Source: Caulobacter sp. (GTDB lineage Bacteria > Pseudomonadota > Alphaproteobacteria > Caulobacterales > Caulobacteraceae). From it: a stretch of 64,000 nucleotides of DNA. The translations under genes were made by a program, and so were the position numbers. The stretch is taken from positions 1 to 64,000 of the forward strand of contig JAQGIP010000078.1 in assembly GCA_028291055.1 (NCBI GenBank), given 5' to 3'. This document shows, in pieces, positions 44,268 through 52,656 of this stretch; position 1 is the first letter of the stretch; every line of letters begins with the position of its first letter. The notes below the pieces were generated by a model. That model ran no database searches. It was given only the letters and a program-made list of their open reading frames with translations, and was not told where the DNA came from.

Positions 44268-45338
44268 CTATTTCTCGTCCTTGAAGATCGCCACCCGGTC
44301 CGGCTGGTTCCAGGCCCCGCTGGCGCGGTACATGCCTTCGGTGTTGAAGCTCCAGGCCATGTGGCCCGCCGGGTCCACCGCGATGATGCCGCCATCGCCG
44401 CCCATGGCGGTCAGCCGCTTCTGGATCACCTCGTCGGCCGCCTTCTGAAGCGGCATGCCCTTGTATTGAACCAGGGCGCAGATCTCGCGGGCCACCGTCA
44501 GGCGGATGAAATACTCCCCCGTCCCCGTGCCCGACACCGCGCACGACTGGTTGGACGCATAGGTTCCCGCCCCGATGATCGGCGAATCCCCCACCCGGCC
44601 CCAGCGCTTGGCCGTCAGTCCGCCGGTCGAGGTGCCCGCCGCCACGTCGCCATGCGTGTCCAGCGCCACCACCCCCACCGTGCCGAACCGGTGGTCGTCC
44701 GCCTGAACCCCGGAAAGTTCGCTCAACTGCGGCGCCCCTGCCGGGCGCGGCGGGATCACCAGATGCTGCTCGTTCAGCTCCCGCGTCAGCTCCAGCCAAC
44801 GCCGTTCGGTGAAGAAGAAGGACGGATCGACCATCTCCAGCCCGTTGTCCTTGGCGAACTGGTCCGCGCCCTCGCCGGTCAGGAACACATATTTCGATTT
44901 GGCCATCACCGTGCGCGCCAGCGAGATCGGATGGCGCGTGCGCGTCACCCGCGCCACCGCGCCCGCCGACAGGGTGCGCCCGTCCATGAAGGCCGCATCC
45001 AGCTCGTTGCGCCCCTCGGCCGTGAACACCGCGCCCCGGCCCGCGTTGAACAGCGGATCGTCCTCCAGCCGCTTGATCACCGTCTCCACCGCGTCCTGCG
45101 CCGTGCCGCCGCCCTTCAGCACCGTCTCGCCCGCCGCCAGCGCCTCGCTCATCGACTTGCGGTAGGCGGCCTCCGTCGGCGCATCCATCTTGCCGCGCGT
45201 GATCACCCCCGCGCCGCCGTGGATGACGATGGCCCAATGCGGCTGCGGCGGCTTGGGCGGCGGGCCCGGACGCGGCTTGGCGGCGGCGACCGAAGCGGTG
45301 GCCAGGATCAGGGCGAAGGCGAGAAGCAGACGTTTCAT
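44268..45338 (-). CDS. Isoaspartyl peptidase / L-asparaginase (Ntn hydrolase), exported
   Basis: 356 residues with a signal peptide (LLLAFALILATASVAAA). The Ntn-hydrolase core: WAIVIHGGAGVI, and the autocleavage Thr at GTVGVVALDTHGDVAAGTST (near residue 219), then GDSPIIGAGTYA and GTGEYFIRLTVA. It would remove isoaspartyl residues or hydrolyse asparagine in the periplasm after self-cleavage into two chains. It separates HPPD from homogentisate dioxygenase; no functional link between the three is obvious. Confidence 0.92.
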   Translation of the reverse strand: MKRLLLAFALILATASVAAAKPRPGPPPKPPQPHWAIVIHGGAGVITRGKMDAPTEAAYRKSMSEALAAGETVLKGGGTAQDAVETVIKRLEDDPLFNAGRGAVFTAEGRNELDAAFMDGRTLSAGAVARVTRTRHPISLARTVMAKSKYVFLTGEGADQFAKDNGLEMVDPSFFFTERRWLELTRELNEQHLVIPPRPAGAPQLSELSGVQADDHRFGTVGVVALDTHGDVAAGTSTGGLTAKRWGRVGDSPIIGAGTYASNQSCAVSGTGTGEYFIRLTVAREICALVQYKGMPLQKAADEVIQKRLTAMGGDGGIIAVDPAGHMAWSFNTEGMYRASGAWNQPDRVAIFKDEK

Positions 45339-45355
45339 GCGGTGATCCTAGGCCC

Positions 45356-45379
45356 ATCCCTCCGCCGGAGGGGAGGGAT
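45356..45379. terminator. Hairpin between the isoaspartyl peptidase and HPPD genes
   Basis: An 8-bp stem (ATCCCTCC with GGAGGGAT) and eight-base loop in the 49-base gap between two same-strand genes. It could be a terminator or an mRNA processing site; no long U-run follows. Confidence 0.35.
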
Positions 45380-45387
45380 TTGGGCGC

Positions 45388-46497
45388 CTAGTCGGCCTTC
45401 ACCACGCCTCGCCGGATCTGGTCGAGTTCAATGCTCTCAAAGAGCGCCTTGAAGTTGCCCTCGCCAAAGCCCTCGTTGCCCTTGCGCTGGATCAGCTCGA
45501 AGAAGATCGGCCCGATCATGTTCTCGGTGAAGATCTGCAGCAGCAGCCCCTGGCCCTCGGTGGGCGCGCCATCGAGCAGGATCTTGTCGGCCTGCAGCCG
45601 CTGGGTGTTCTCGCCATGCCCCGCCACCCGCGCATCCAGCAACTCGTAATAGCTGTCGATGGTGTCCTGGAACTTCACGCCCTGCTCGCGCATGCGCTCC
45701 ACCGACGAGAAGATGTCGTCGGAGCCGAAGGCCAGGTGCTGGATGCCCTCGCCTTTGTAGTCGCGCAGGAATTCCTCGATCTGGCTGTGGTCGTCCTGGC
45801 TCTCGTTCAGCGGGATGCGGATCTTGCCGTCCGGGCTGGTCATCGCCTTGGAGATCAGGCCCGTGACCTTGCCCTCGATGTCGAAATAGCGGATTTCGCG
45901 GAAGTTGAAGACCCGCTCATAGAAGCCCGCCCAATGGCCCATCTGGCCGCGATGGACGTTGTGGGTCAGGTGGTCGAGATAGGTCAGGCCCATGTTGTTG
46001 GCCGCCATCGCCGCCTCCGCCCCGGGGATCGGAACGAAGTCCACGTCATAGATCTCCGACGCGCCGTAACGGTCGACCAGATAGAGGTTCGACCCGCCGA
46101 TCCCCTCGATAGCCGGAATGTTCAGCTCCATCGGCCCCACCGGCCCCACCACCGGCTTGGCCCCCCGCTCGACGGCCATCCGGAAGGCCTTGGCCGCGTC
46201 CTTGACCCGGAAGGCCATGGCGTTGGCGGACGGCCCATGGCTCTCGCGGAACGCCGCGGCCTGGCCCACCGGCTCCATGTTGAGGATCAGGTTGATGTCG
46301 CCCTGGCGGAAGCGCAGCACGTTCTTGGAGCGGTGCTTGCTCACCGCCGTGAACCCCATCAGCTCGAACAGACCTTTCAGCCGCTCGGGCTCTGGGCTGG
46401 TGAACTCGACGAACTCGAAGCCGTCCGTGCCCAGGGGGTTGTCGAACAGGTCGCGGGCGCCGGTTTCAGTGGCGGCGGCGGGCGTGGAAGCGGTCAT
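45388..46497 (-). CDS. hppD: 4-hydroxyphenylpyruvate dioxygenase
   Basis: 369 residues, two VOC-type domains. The C-terminal iron site is complete by motif: DHLTHNVHRG (His near 175), QHLAFGSDDI (His near 253) and PIFFELIQRKG (Glu near 333). The C-terminal helix GFGEGNFKALFESIELDQ is typical. It turns 4-hydroxyphenylpyruvate into homogentisate, the substrate of the dioxygenase two genes downstream. First gene of the group; the ATG has a GGAG-type site upstream and the promoter should lie in 46498-46611. Confidence 0.96.
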   Translation of the reverse strand: MTASTPAAATETGARDLFDNPLGTDGFEFVEFTSPEPERLKGLFELMGFTAVSKHRSKNVLRFRQGDINLILNMEPVGQAAAFRESHGPSANAMAFRVKDAAKAFRMAVERGAKPVVGPVGPMELNIPAIEGIGGSNLYLVDRYGASEIYDVDFVPIPGAEAAMAANNMGLTYLDHLTHNVHRGQMGHWAGFYERVFNFREIRYFDIEGKVTGLISKAMTSPDGKIRIPLNESQDDHSQIEEFLRDYKGEGIQHLAFGSDDIFSSVERMREQGVKFQDTIDSYYELLDARVAGHGENTQRLQADKILLDGAPTEGQGLLLQIFTENMIGPIFFELIQRKGNEGFGEGNFKALFESIELDQIRRGVVKAD

Positions 46498-46611
46498 GAG
46501 CGGGGCTCCTCAAGGGGGGCGGTGTGGCGCGGCAAGCTCGTATCATATGTAACCATCTGCCGAAAGCGTTGCACGCGAGACAAGGGCCCTCGCGGCTGCT
46601 AGCGAGAGACC

Positions 46612-47178
46612 ATGTTACGCCGCCTCTACGATTGGGTCATGCGCCTGGCCGCCTCGCGCCACGCCGTCACCTGGCTTGCCCTGATCGCCTTCTGCGAGGG
46701 GGTGTTCTTTCCGATTCCGGTCGACGTCATGCTGATGCCGGTGGTGCTGGCCGACCGGGCCCGCGCCTGGCGCTATGCGGCGATCACCACCGTGGCCAGC
46801 GTGCTGGGCGGCAGCACCGGCTATCTGCTGGGCAGCCTGTTCAAGCCGGTGGGCCGCTGGATCCTCGACCACGCCGGCGGCACGCTCGGGGCCGAGGCCG
46901 TGCGCCAGTGGATCGTGCTGCTGGTGGCCCTGCCCATCCCCTACAAGCTCACCGCCATCACCTCCGGCCTGCTGGAGGTCTCCTTCCCCCTCTTCCTGGC
47001 CGCCTCCCTGATCATCCGCGGCGCCCGCTACTTCGCGGTGGCCGGCCTGATGAAGTTCTACGGCGAGCCGATCCGCGAATTCGTGGAAAAGCGCCTGGCC
47101 CTGGTGCTCAGCGCCGTGGCCGTGGCGGCCGTGGTGGTCCTGCTGGGCATCCGCCAGCTGGTGCATATGTTTGGCTAG
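46612..47178 (+). CDS. YqaA/DedA-like membrane protein
   Basis: 188 residues with five hydrophobic segments. The DedA/YqaA marks are the N-terminal FCEGVFFPIPVDVMLMP and the central GSTGYLLGSLFKPVG, with an Arg-rich turn near IIRGARYF. The family moves phospholipids or maintains proton-motive force; the specific role here is unknown. Divergent from HPPD. Confidence 0.88.
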   Translation: MLRRLYDWVMRLAASRHAVTWLALIAFCEGVFFPIPVDVMLMPVVLADRARAWRYAAITTVASVLGGSTGYLLGSLFKPVGRWILDHAGGTLGAEAVRQWIVLLVALPIPYKLTAITSGLLEVSFPLFLAASLIIRGARYFAVAGLMKFYGEPIREFVEKRLALVLSAVAVAAVVVLLGIRQLVHMFG

Positions 47179-47217
47179 CTCTCTCCCACCGATGCCGAGC
47201 CGGCTTTGACGCCGCAT

Positions 47218-47417
47218 TGGGCTTGGAAGGAAGGGAAGTTATAGAAGAAGCGGAAGAAGCAGCGGCTGCGGAAAGCCTGAGCAAACGCCTCAGACATCCA
47301 GGTCTCAACGAGGCGCGCGGCGCCTCCGAGAATGCAACCCAGCGCCAGACCTGAAACGCACACGAAGCGCCGAACTCTTCCGCTTCTTCTCTCTGCCTTC
47401 TCTTCCTTCCAAGCCCA
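47218..47417. repeat. Inverted-repeat element (family E), single copy in window
   Basis: Ends TTGGGCTTGGAAGGAAGG (from 47218) and its inverted copy ending at 47417, with one mismatch in 22, then a second matching block (AGAAGAAGCGGAAGA and its complement). It occupies most of the 367-base gap between the YqaA-like gene and dsbB. No other gene in this gap is supported. Confidence 0.7.
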
Positions 47418-47545
47418 AAGCCGAGCCAAATGCCGAGCTCGGCCCCCGAATCCGACCACCAGCACGCCCCAAGCGTCACCACACCGCCCCAATCGCCGCT
47501 TAGCCCAGGGATGGAACCCGCCCCGCAACCGGCTATATCCAGACC

Positions 47546-48058
47546 ATGACCGCCCTCGACCCCGTGCTGAAGCGCTGGCCCCTGTTGGCCTTCCTCGCCG
47601 CCGCCGCGATGCTGGCCGTCGCCCATGCCTTCGAGACCTTCGGCCACCTGGCGCCCTGCCACCTCTGCCTGCAGCAGCGCGAGGTCTATTGGGTGGCCAT
47701 GCCGCTCGCCCTGGCGGTGATGGCCCAGGAGAGGTTCGCGCCCGGTCTGCGCGGCCCCTCCGCCCGCTGGCTCCTGGCGGCGGTCTTCCTGGTCAGCGCC
47801 GGCCTCGCCTTCTTCCACGCCGGCGTGGAGTGGAAGTGGTGGCCCGGCCCCACCACCTGCACCGGCGGCGGCGCCAAGGTCACCGCCGCCGACCTGGCCG
47901 CCATGCTCAACGGCACGCGCGCCGTCACCGCGCCCATGTGCGACAAGGCGGCCTGGGTCTTCCTGGGCCTGTCCATGGCCGGCTGGAACGCGCTCGCCTC
48001 CGTCATCCTGACGGCGCTCAGCGTGCTCAGCGTGCGCAAGGCCCCGAAACCCGCATGA
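47546..48058 (+). CDS. dsbB: Disulfide bond formation protein DsbB
   Basis: 170 residues, four membrane helices. First redox pair CHLC (LAPCHLCLQQREVYW), second pair Cys in PTTCTGG and APMCDKAAW. It would reoxidise DsbA using ubiquinone. It overlaps the next gene (Coq7, a ubiquinone-synthesis enzyme) by four bases, ATGA, so the two are translationally coupled, linking disulfide formation with quinone supply. Confidence 0.93.
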   Translation: MTALDPVLKRWPLLAFLAAAAMLAVAHAFETFGHLAPCHLCLQQREVYWVAMPLALAVMAQERFAPGLRGPSARWLLAAVFLVSAGLAFFHAGVEWKWWPGPTTCTGGGAKVTAADLAAMLNGTRAVTAPMCDKAAWVFLGLSMAGWNALASVILTALSVLSVRKAPKPA

Positions 48059-48648
48059 CCGACACAGCCACGCCCCAACCCGTCCATACCGAAAAGCCCG
48101 TGCCCCCGCGCCCGGGCCGCGGCGCCGTGGCCGCGCGCCTGGCCGAGATCCTGCGCGTCGACCACGCCGGCGAGATGGCCGCCGTCCACATCTACCGCGG
48201 CCAGCAGGCGGTGCTCGGGGCCGCCAAGGGTCATGAGCGCACCGCCGCCCAGCTGGCCGAGATGGAGCGCCACGAGGCCGTCCACCTGGCCCGCTTCGAC
48301 GCCCTGCTCACCGAAAAACGCGTTCGCCCCACCCTGCTGGCGCCCCTGTGGCGCGCCGCCGCCTTCACCCTCGGCGCCGGCACGGCCCTGATCGGCGACA
48401 AGGCGGCGCATGCCTGCACCGAGGCCGTCGAGACGGTGATCGAGCAGCACTACGCCGGCCAGATCGAGGAGCTGAAGGACCGCGATCCGGAACTGGCCGC
48501 CGAGCTGACCAAATTCCGCGACGACGAACTGGCCCACCGCGACCAGGCCATCGAGGAAGGCGCCAAGGATGCGCCCGGCTATCCGCTGCTCGCCGCCGTG
48601 ATCCGCGCCGGCTGCCGCGTGGCCATCAAGGTCAGCGAGAAGCTTTAG
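48055..48648 (+). CDS. coq7: Demethoxyubiquinone hydroxylase Coq7
   Basis: 197 residues of the di-iron Coq7 type. Ligand motifs: LRVDHAGEMAAVHIY, EMERHEAVHLARF, TEAVETVIEQHYAGQI and RDDELAHRDQAIEEGA, giving the two E-x-x-H sets. It hydroxylates a late ubiquinone intermediate. The N-terminal 25 residues are Pro-rich and extra. Overlaps dsbB by ATGA. Confidence 0.94.
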   Translation: MTDTATPQPVHTEKPVPPRPGRGAVAARLAEILRVDHAGEMAAVHIYRGQQAVLGAAKGHERTAAQLAEMERHEAVHLARFDALLTEKRVRPTLLAPLWRAAAFTLGAGTALIGDKAAHACTEAVETVIEQHYAGQIEELKDRDPELAAELTKFRDDELAHRDQAIEEGAKDAPGYPLLAAVIRAGCRVAIKVSEKL

Positions 48649-48743
48649 AGCCACACCCGTCGGCCAACCGACATTGGCAAGGAACCTTCGCCTTGCCGGA
48701 TCATTAGCGGTGTTCGAGCGGACGAGTTCGAAGGAGAATACCA

Positions 48744-49049
48744 ATGCGCAAGACAATCGCCATGATCGGCGCCGCGGCCGCCGTGCTCACCACCATGGCC
48801 CCGGTCAGCTTCGCCGACGCCGCCTCGCGGCATCACCGTCACTATCGCCACACCTACACCAACAGCCGCGGCTGTCAGGCCGAACGTCACAGCGCCGCGA
48901 CCAAGGGCGCCATCATCGGCACCGTCGGCGGCGCCCTGATCGGTAACGCGCTGAGCGGCGGCAACCGCACCGCCGGCACCCTGCTCGGCGCCGGCGCGGG
49001 CGCCTATACCGGCCACCAGATCGGCAAGCACAACTCGCGCTGCCGCTAA
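48744..49049 (+). CDS. Glycine-zipper (17 kDa surface antigen-like) protein
   Basis: 101 residues. Signal peptide (TIAMIGAAAAVLTTMAPVSFA) then a His/Tyr-rich segment and a glycine-zipper pair (AIIGTVGGALIGNALSGG, GTLLGAGAGAYTGHQIG). Such proteins insert in or line membranes and are often stress-linked in this group. A GGAAC-N16-CATT at 48681 is one base off an EcfG stress promoter, but I do not call it as a feature. Confidence 0.85.
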   Translation: MRKTIAMIGAAAAVLTTMAPVSFADAASRHHRHYRHTYTNSRGCQAERHSAATKGAIIGTVGGALIGNALSGGNRTAGTLLGAGAGAYTGHQIGKHNSRCR

Positions 49050-49174
49050 GACTTGGGGCCCGGGCTTCGCGCCTAGGTCTTCTGGCCTTTTGCTCTAGTC
49101 TGGCCTCCTGATGGCCGCCGATCCGCCGTGATCGGCGGCCATTGGTTTGGGCGGGCGATGGAGCGACGAGCCGA

Positions 49175-49750
49175 ATGACACGAATGATGATGGCGGCTGC
49201 GGTCCTGCTGGCCAGCCTGTCCGCGGGGCCCCTGGCCCAAGCCCAAACCGACCCCGAACTCCAATCGACCCAGTCCCCCTCTGCCCAGACGCAGGCACAG
49301 GACGCCGGCGCGGGCAGCGTCATGGCCGTGGTGCCGGGCTCGGGCGAGATCACCATCAGCGGCGCGCGCCTGATCGTCGACCGGGTGATCTACTTCCACT
49401 TCAACAACAACGGCCGCACCAGCTTCTCGGTCTTCACCGACATCGGCGCCATCGGCTTTTCCGGCGACCAGGACGCCCGGCCCCAGGCCCACCTCTACAC
49501 CCTGACCGCCGACAGCGTCGTGCGCACCAAACAGGGCAAGGAGGGGGTCCGCACCCCCGCCACGGGCGAGTGCCGGCTGGCCTACGGCGACACCCAGAAC
49601 GACGTCGACGCCATCGACTGCAAGGCCGACACCGACACCGGCCCGGTGCTGCTCCACTTCAAGGGCAACGGCGAACCCGCCAAGGTCACCCCCCTGCGCG
49701 ACAGCGGCCCTCCACCCCCCGAGGAAACCAACCAGCCGCCGCCGAACTAA
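49175..49750 (+). CDS. Secreted protein of unknown function
   Basis: 191 residues with a signal peptide (MMMAAAVLLASLSAGPLAQA) and a Gln/Thr/Pro-rich linker before a beta-rich domain (GARLIVDRVIYFHFNNNGRT, SFSVFTDIGAIGFSG). Ends with a Pro-rich tail. Not recognised. A longer reading from 49142 is possible but lacks a good ribosome site. Confidence 0.65.
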   Translation: MTRMMMAAAVLLASLSAGPLAQAQTDPELQSTQSPSAQTQAQDAGAGSVMAVVPGSGEITISGARLIVDRVIYFHFNNNGRTSFSVFTDIGAIGFSGDQDARPQAHLYTLTADSVVRTKQGKEGVRTPATGECRLAYGDTQNDVDAIDCKADTDTGPVLLHFKGNGEPAKVTPLRDSGPPPPEETNQPPPN

Positions 49751-49780
49751 GGTCTGGATTCAACCGGAATCCCCCTTGAA

Positions 49781-49926
49781 CTCCGCTCATCCCGACGAAA
49801 GTCGGGACCCATAGGGCGTGGCAAGGTTTGACGCTGGGAAGGGTGCATGGCCCGCGCGCTGCACACGGGGTGTCGGGCAATCCTCGGACTCACCATGGGT
49901 CCCGACTTTCGTCGGGATGAGCGGAA
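49781..49926. repeat. Dispersed inverted-repeat element, family A, non-coding copy
   Basis: Ends at 49781-49814 and 49894-49926 are inverted, reading CTCCGCTCATCCCGACGAAA at the left, with GACGAAAGTC instead of GGCGAAAGCC, so both arms carry the same compensated change. Non-coding interior of about 80 bases. Confidence 0.85.
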
Positions 49927-49983
49927 GTTGGAGGGCACGCGCGCTTCGAAATAGGCGCGCAATTGAGTACGAGCCTAGCCCGC

Positions 49984-50739
49984 TCAATGCCCGACGGCGT
50001 CTTCCGCCTCCGCCATGCCCTGCAGCAGGTCGCCGATGGAGGCGTCGAAGTGGCTATCCATGGCCGCCACGGCGCCGGCCGCGTCGCGCCTGAGGATGGC
50101 GCGCGCCACATCGCGGTGGCGTTCGAGGATGTCGCGCCGCTCGGCGTCGGTGGTGCGGGTGGACCAGGCGGTGGGCACGGCCACCTCCATCAGCGGTCCG
50201 AACGAGGCCACGATCTGCACGAACAACACATTGTGGCTGGCCTTCGCTATGGCCTCGTGAAACGCGATGTCGTGGCGCGCCATCGCGGCCAGGTCGTCGA
50301 GATCGGCGGCCATCGCCTCGGACAGGCCGACGATCTCGCGCGCCTCCGCGTCGGTGCGGCTCTCGGCGGCCAGGGCGACGGTGCGCAGCTCGATGGTGCG
50401 GCGCACATCCCACACCTGGGGCACGGTGATCTGGGCGGTGGAGACCGCGTGGTTCAGCGAGCTGGCGATCACCGAGCCGTCGATGGCGCTGACCCGGGGC
50501 TTGCGGCCATTGCCCACGTCGATCAGCCGCAGCGCCGCCAGGGCCCCGAACGCCTCGCGCATCACCGGCCGGCTGACCCCTAGCACGCCGGCGAAATGCG
50601 CCTCGCCCGGCAGGCTGTCGCCCACCCGCAGCGCCCGCTCGCGGATATGGTCCGTCACCGCCTGCATGGCGCGCTGGACCAGGGAGCCGCCCTCGCCCGC
50701 CTGACTTCCCGAAGGAGCGATCATTCCCGTACCGCCCAT
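49984..50739 (-). CDS. FadR/GntR-family transcriptional regulator
   Basis: 251 residues. GntR winged helix with ALRVGDSLPGEAHFAGVLGV and SRPVMREAFGALAAL, then an FCD ligand domain with the metal-site pattern HDIAFHEAIAKASHN, ERHRDVARAI and MDSHFDASI. The FCD class often senses carboxylic acids. The ATG overlaps the AraC stop (TGATG). It likely binds the palindrome seen at 51602 and 56363 to control the locus upstream. Confidence 0.92.
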   Translation of the reverse strand: MGGTGMIAPSGSQAGEGGSLVQRAMQAVTDHIRERALRVGDSLPGEAHFAGVLGVSRPVMREAFGALAALRLIDVGNGRKPRVSAIDGSVIASSLNHAVSTAQITVPQVWDVRRTIELRTVALAAESRTDAEAREIVGLSEAMAADLDDLAAMARHDIAFHEAIAKASHNVLFVQIVASFGPLMEVAVPTAWSTRTTDAERRDILERHRDVARAILRRDAAGAVAAMDSHFDASIGDLLQGMAEAEDAVGH

Positions 50740-51536
50740 CACGCCGCGATCCCACTGGCGCGATAGTCCGACGGCGAACGCCCGAAATGCCGCCCGAACG
50801 CACGCGCGAAGCTGGCGTTGTTCAGATAGCCGCTCTCATAGCCCACCGAGGAGACCGGCAGGTCGGTGGTCAGCAGCAGCCGGCTGGCCTGACTCAACCG
50901 CCGCCGCGCCATCGCCTCGGCCACCGAACAGTCGAACACCTCGCGGAACCCCCGCGTCAGCTTGGCCCGGTTCAAACCACAGGCGCGGGCGATATCATCG
51001 AGCGTCAGCTTCTCGCTCCAGCGCTCATCGATCAGCTTGCGCGCCGCCAGGATGCGCCGCGTGTCGGCCGCCGACAGCGCCCCGTCGCAGCTGAGCGGCG
51101 TCATCCGCTGGGCGCGGAACAGCCGGATGGTCTCGCACAGCAGCTCGATACTCTTGGCCGCCCGATAGGTGGTCTTGGCCTCCTCCCCCACCGGCGGATC
51201 GCGCAGCGCCAGGGCGATGCCGCGCAGTTCGCTGGCCAGGTAGAAGTCGCGGCTGTTGGACTGCAGAAGGCTCAAGCCCCCCAACCGCTCCACCGCCGCC
51301 CGCGCGACCAGGAACACCAGCCGCCCGGTCTCATTGGCGGATAGATCGGGGGCCGTCTCGAAGCGCAACGCGGCGGGCTGGCCGCCGTCACCGAAGCTGA
51401 ACACCAGGGCCACCGCATCGGGCGGCGACACCGCGCCCTGCGCCGGACTACAGTCCAGCAGCACCGTCATCTCCGGCGAAATCTCGATGCGTTCCGCCTG
51501 CGCGATACGCGCGGCGTCATCCGGTCCTGGCTGCAA
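50739..51536 (-). CDS. AraC-family transcriptional regulator
   Basis: 265 residues. C-terminal AraC double HTH: KLTLDDIARACGLNRAKLTR and LPVSSVGYESGYLNNASFAR, with RSPSDYRASG. The N-terminal half carries no recognised sensing domain. TTG start supported by a strong GGGAGGAC five bases upstream. Forms a two-regulator operon with the GntR gene. Confidence 0.9.
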   Translation of the reverse strand: MQPGPDDAARIAQAERIEISPEMTVLLDCSPAQGAVSPPDAVALVFSFGDGGQPAALRFETAPDLSANETGRLVFLVARAAVERLGGLSLLQSNSRDFYLASELRGIALALRDPPVGEEAKTTYRAAKSIELLCETIRLFRAQRMTPLSCDGALSAADTRRILAARKLIDERWSEKLTLDDIARACGLNRAKLTRGFREVFDCSVAEAMARRRLSQASRLLLTTDLPVSSVGYESGYLNNASFARAFGRHFGRSPSDYRASGIAA

Positions 51537-51601
51537 GACGTCCTCCCGCCCCTATCGAAGAGCTTGGAATCGGTATGGCGCCTGCCCGACAGGTTGGCAA
51601 T

Positions 51602-51618
51602 GACCTATCTGATAGGTC
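51602..51618. promoter_or_regulatory. Perfect 17-bp palindrome upstream of the AraC/GntR operon
   Basis: GACCTATC-T-GATAGGTC is an exact 8-1-8 palindrome about 66 bases upstream of the AraC start. A 15-of-17 match in the opposite orientation lies upstream of the TonB receptor (56363). The size and symmetry fit a GntR/FadR-type operator; the binding protein is inferred. Confidence 0.6.
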
Positions 51619-51626
51619 GGCGTAAA

Positions 51627-51694
51627 TGGGGACATGATCCTATTTCCGCCGCTGCCCCGCGAAACGGCGCGGCTTCAATCGGAAATGGGTTCTG
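51627..51694. repeat. Remnant inverted repeat with GGGGACA/AAATGGG ends
   Basis: Left word ATGGGGACATGATCCTATTT and right word GGAAATGGGTTCTG are degenerate inverted copies. Similar pairs occur at 58302-58362, with related GGGGACAC pairs at 60583-60649 and 61964-62030. They resemble the ends of elements near REP-associated transposases, but no transposase gene is present. Confidence 0.4.
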
Positions 51695-51699
51695 CCACG

Positions 51700-52656
51700 T
51701 CAGCCCGCCAGTTCCCGCTTCAGCGCCTCCATGCTGTCGCGCCGCGCCTGTTCGGACACGGCCACGCCCGGCGCGATGTCGAAGGCATGGAAACCGCCGG
51801 GATAGATGTGGAATTCCACCGGCACGCCGTCGCGCATCAGGCGTCGCGCATATTCGAGGTCTTCCTCCATGAAGAGGTCCAGGGCGCCCGTCGAGATGAA
51901 GGTCCTGGGCAACCCCGCCAGGCTCTCGGCCCGCGCCGGCGCCGCATAGGGCGACACGCCCGCCGACCCCGGCTCCACGCCCAGCAGCGACGCCCAGCCG
52001 AAGTGGTTGTTGTGCGGCGTCCAGATGAACTCGCCCGCGTAGGGATGCGGCTGCGCGCTCACACAGGTGCGGTCGTCGAGCATCGGATAAATCAGGTGCT
52101 GGAAGGCCAGCCCATACTCGCCCCGGTCGCGCGCCAGCAGCGCCAGCGCCGCCGCCATGCCGCCCCCCGCGCTCTCGCCCATCACCCCGATGCGCTTGAT
52201 ATCGACGCCAAGCTCACCGGCATGGGCGACCGTCCAGGCCAGGGCCGCATAGCAGTCTTCCACCGACCCCGGCGCGCGCGTCTCCGGCGCCAGCCGGTAT
52301 TCCACCGACACGATCACGCAATCCAGCCGCGACGCCATCGGCCGGTGGATCGGCTCCATGCTGGCCGCCGAACCGCCGACATAGCCGCCGCCGTGAACAT
52401 GGAAGACGCAGGGCCGGGCCGCCGAAGCCGCCAGCGGCCGATAGACGAAGACCTCCACCTCCGGCGCGCCAACGGGCCCCGCCACCGTGCGCCGGGTCAC
52501 TTCCACGGTGTCCTTGCCCTCGCCCGAATCCGGGAACGGCATAGCCCGCGCCCGCATGGCCGGCAGGGTCTCCATCGACAGCGCCACGGTCGGAAAGGCG
52601 TCCAACAGGGGCGAAAGCAGCGGATCGACGAGGTGGCGGCTATTGATCTTGGTCAA
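51700..52656 (-). CDS. Alpha/beta hydrolase (HSL family)
   Basis: 318 residues of the hormone-sensitive-lipase family: oxyanion HVHGGGYVGGS, nucleophile GESAGGGMAAAL, then the acid/His near the C-terminus in YPGGFHAFDIAP. It cleaves carboxylic esters, probably inside the cell. TTG start; it overlaps the end of the FAD-oxidase gene by 17 bases, so the two are coupled. Confidence 0.88.
   Translation of the reverse strand: MTKINSRHLVDPLLSPLLDAFPTVALSMETLPAMRARAMPFPDSGEGKDTVEVTRRTVAGPVGAPEVEVFVYRPLAASAARPCVFHVHGGGYVGGSAASMEPIHRPMASRLDCVIVSVEYRLAPETRAPGSVEDCYAALAWTVAHAGELGVDIKRIGVMGESAGGGMAAALALLARDRGEYGLAFQHLIYPMLDDRTCVSAQPHPYAGEFIWTPHNNHFGWASLLGVEPGSAGVSPYAAPARAESLAGLPRTFISTGALDLFMEEDLEYARRLMRDGVPVEFHIYPGGFHAFDIAPGVAVSEQARRDSMEALKRELAG

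Noticed and set aside
43129..45357. A 742-codon open frame covering both the homogentisate dioxygenase and the isoaspartyl peptidase regions
   Set aside because: Only the last 378 codons are the dioxygenase; the first half is the peptidase gene read out of frame, Gly/Arg-rich and without family similarity.
47175..47528. 117-codon minus-strand frame in the gap before dsbB
   Set aside because: It is made mostly of the family E inverted repeat and has no protein-like pattern or ribosome site.
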